Shown here: positions 5,411-5,675 of the stretch, piece after piece | Layout of the letters: every line of letters begins with the position of its first letter | Position numbering within the stretch: position 1 is the stretch's first letter | From: Planctomycetota bacterium | GTDB taxonomy: Bacteria > Planctomycetota > UBA1135 > UBA2386 | Assembly: GCA_016793305.1 (NCBI GenBank) | Contig: JAEUHU010000075.1 | Coordinates: forward strand, 1-5,675 | Direction of reading: 5' to 3' | Length of the DNA: 5,675 nucleotides | Position numbers and translations under genes: made by a program | The notes under the pieces: model-generated | The model's input: only the letters and a program-made list of their open reading frames with translations | Databases searched by the model: none | What the model was told of the DNA's origin: nothing

Positions 5411-5440
5411 CCAGCCGACGCCCTCTCCCCAGTCGGTTGG
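5411..5440 (+). promoter_or_regulatory. Hairpin in the 5' leader of the lipoprotein gene
   Basis: CCAGCCGAC (5411-5419) pairs with GTCGGTTGG (5432-5440), 9 bp with one G-U pair, around a 12-base pyrimidine-rich loop. It ends 26 bases before the ATG and no T-run follows, so it is not a terminator for either strand. It could stabilise the mRNA or control translation. No known riboswitch was recognised. Confidence 0.35.
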
Positions 5441-5466
5441 CAAGAGACCCCTCACCCGCACCCGTC

Positions 5467-5675
5467 ATGCGCAAGCTTGCACTCGTCCTCACCCTGATGC
5501 CCCTCGCCGCGTGCTCGACCTTCGGTTGGGAAGGGCAGAGCCGCAACAACCTGTCGCAGTCGGGCATCGAACTGGCGAGCCCCGCCGCGCTGAGCAGCGA
5601 ATACAACTCGCAGCAGTTCTTCCGCGAAGTGCGCCGCCGCAGCGATGGCCGCAACAACGCGTTCGGCCGCGACCT
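5467..5675 (+). CDS. Putative lipoprotein, partial (runs off the right edge)
   Basis: The frame is open from an ATG to the window end (69 complete codons plus two bases). Residues 1-15 form a short signal peptide: MRK, a hydrophobic core ALVLTLMPL, then the lipobox LAAC with Cys16 as the lipidated residue. Ser17 follows the Cys, which under the E. coli rule would not keep the protein in the inner membrane. The start of the mature part (TFGWEGQSRNNLSQSG, then EYNSQQFFREVRRRSDGRNNAF) is polar and Asn/Ser/Arg-rich, as in an exported lipoprotein. No family was recognised. No Shine-Dalgarno sequence is seen, and a hairpin lies upstream. An opposite-strand open frame here is an antisense shadow. 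Confidence 0.8.
   Translation, partial: MRKLALVLTLMPLAACSTFGWEGQSRNNLSQSGIELASPAALSSEYNSQQFFREVRRRSDGRNNAFGRD

Noticed and set aside
5316..5657. Minus-strand open frame overlapping the lipoprotein gene
   Set aside because: The plus strand shows a textbook lipoprotein signal peptide. The opposite frame has no domain and is Arg/Ser/Leu-rich.

Overview
This window comes from a high-GC bacterial chromosome, roughly two thirds G+C by eye. A lipoprotein signal peptide at the right edge and the general gene style suggest a Gram-negative-type cell envelope. A planctomycete or myxobacterium-like lineage would fit the protein style, but nothing here fixes the phylum. Six complete genes and one partial gene are supported. 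No rRNA, tRNA, CRISPR array or insertion sequence was seen.

Layout: (1) 74-208 (+) encodes a 44-residue bL34-type ribosomal protein (rpmH), followed by two hairpins. (2) 209-549 is a non-coding stretch of 341 bases between two convergent genes. It holds two short tandem repeats of 15 and 16 bases. (3) 550-1311 (-) encodes a STAS-domain protein with a PilZ-like C-terminal half. It is divergent from (4) 1458-2834 (+), a GAF plus SpoIIE/RsbU-type PP2C Ser/Thr phosphatase. The two share a 146-base intergenic region with candidate promoters in both directions. (5) 2883-3830 (+) encodes an unrecognised N-terminally membrane-targeted helical/TPR-like protein, probably co-transcribed with the phosphatase. 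(6) On the minus strand, 5304-4657 encodes NadD (nicotinate mononucleotide adenylyltransferase). It overlaps by ATGA with 4660-3842, a compact WecA/TagO/MraY-family polyprenyl-phosphate sugar-1-phosphate transferase. (7) 5467-5675 (+) is the start of a lipoprotein gene that runs off the window.

How the genes may work together: the divergent STAS and PP2C genes look like two parts of a partner-switching signalling module. In such modules a PP2C phosphatase dephosphorylates a conserved serine on a STAS protein. The STAS protein here keeps that serine and also carries a PilZ-like domain, an uncommon combination that could tie phospho-signalling to another input or output. No anti-sigma kinase or sigma factor is visible in the window. 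The nadD/transferase pair is a tight two-gene unit linking NAD biosynthesis and cell-surface polymer synthesis on one transcript, with no obvious biochemical link.

A window-wide feature is that no gene has a convincing Shine-Dalgarno sequence. Six of the seven starts have C immediately before the ATG. The best promoter candidate (1418-1446) would give a very short leader. The genes are supported by protein motifs and the promoters only by consensus matching by eye.
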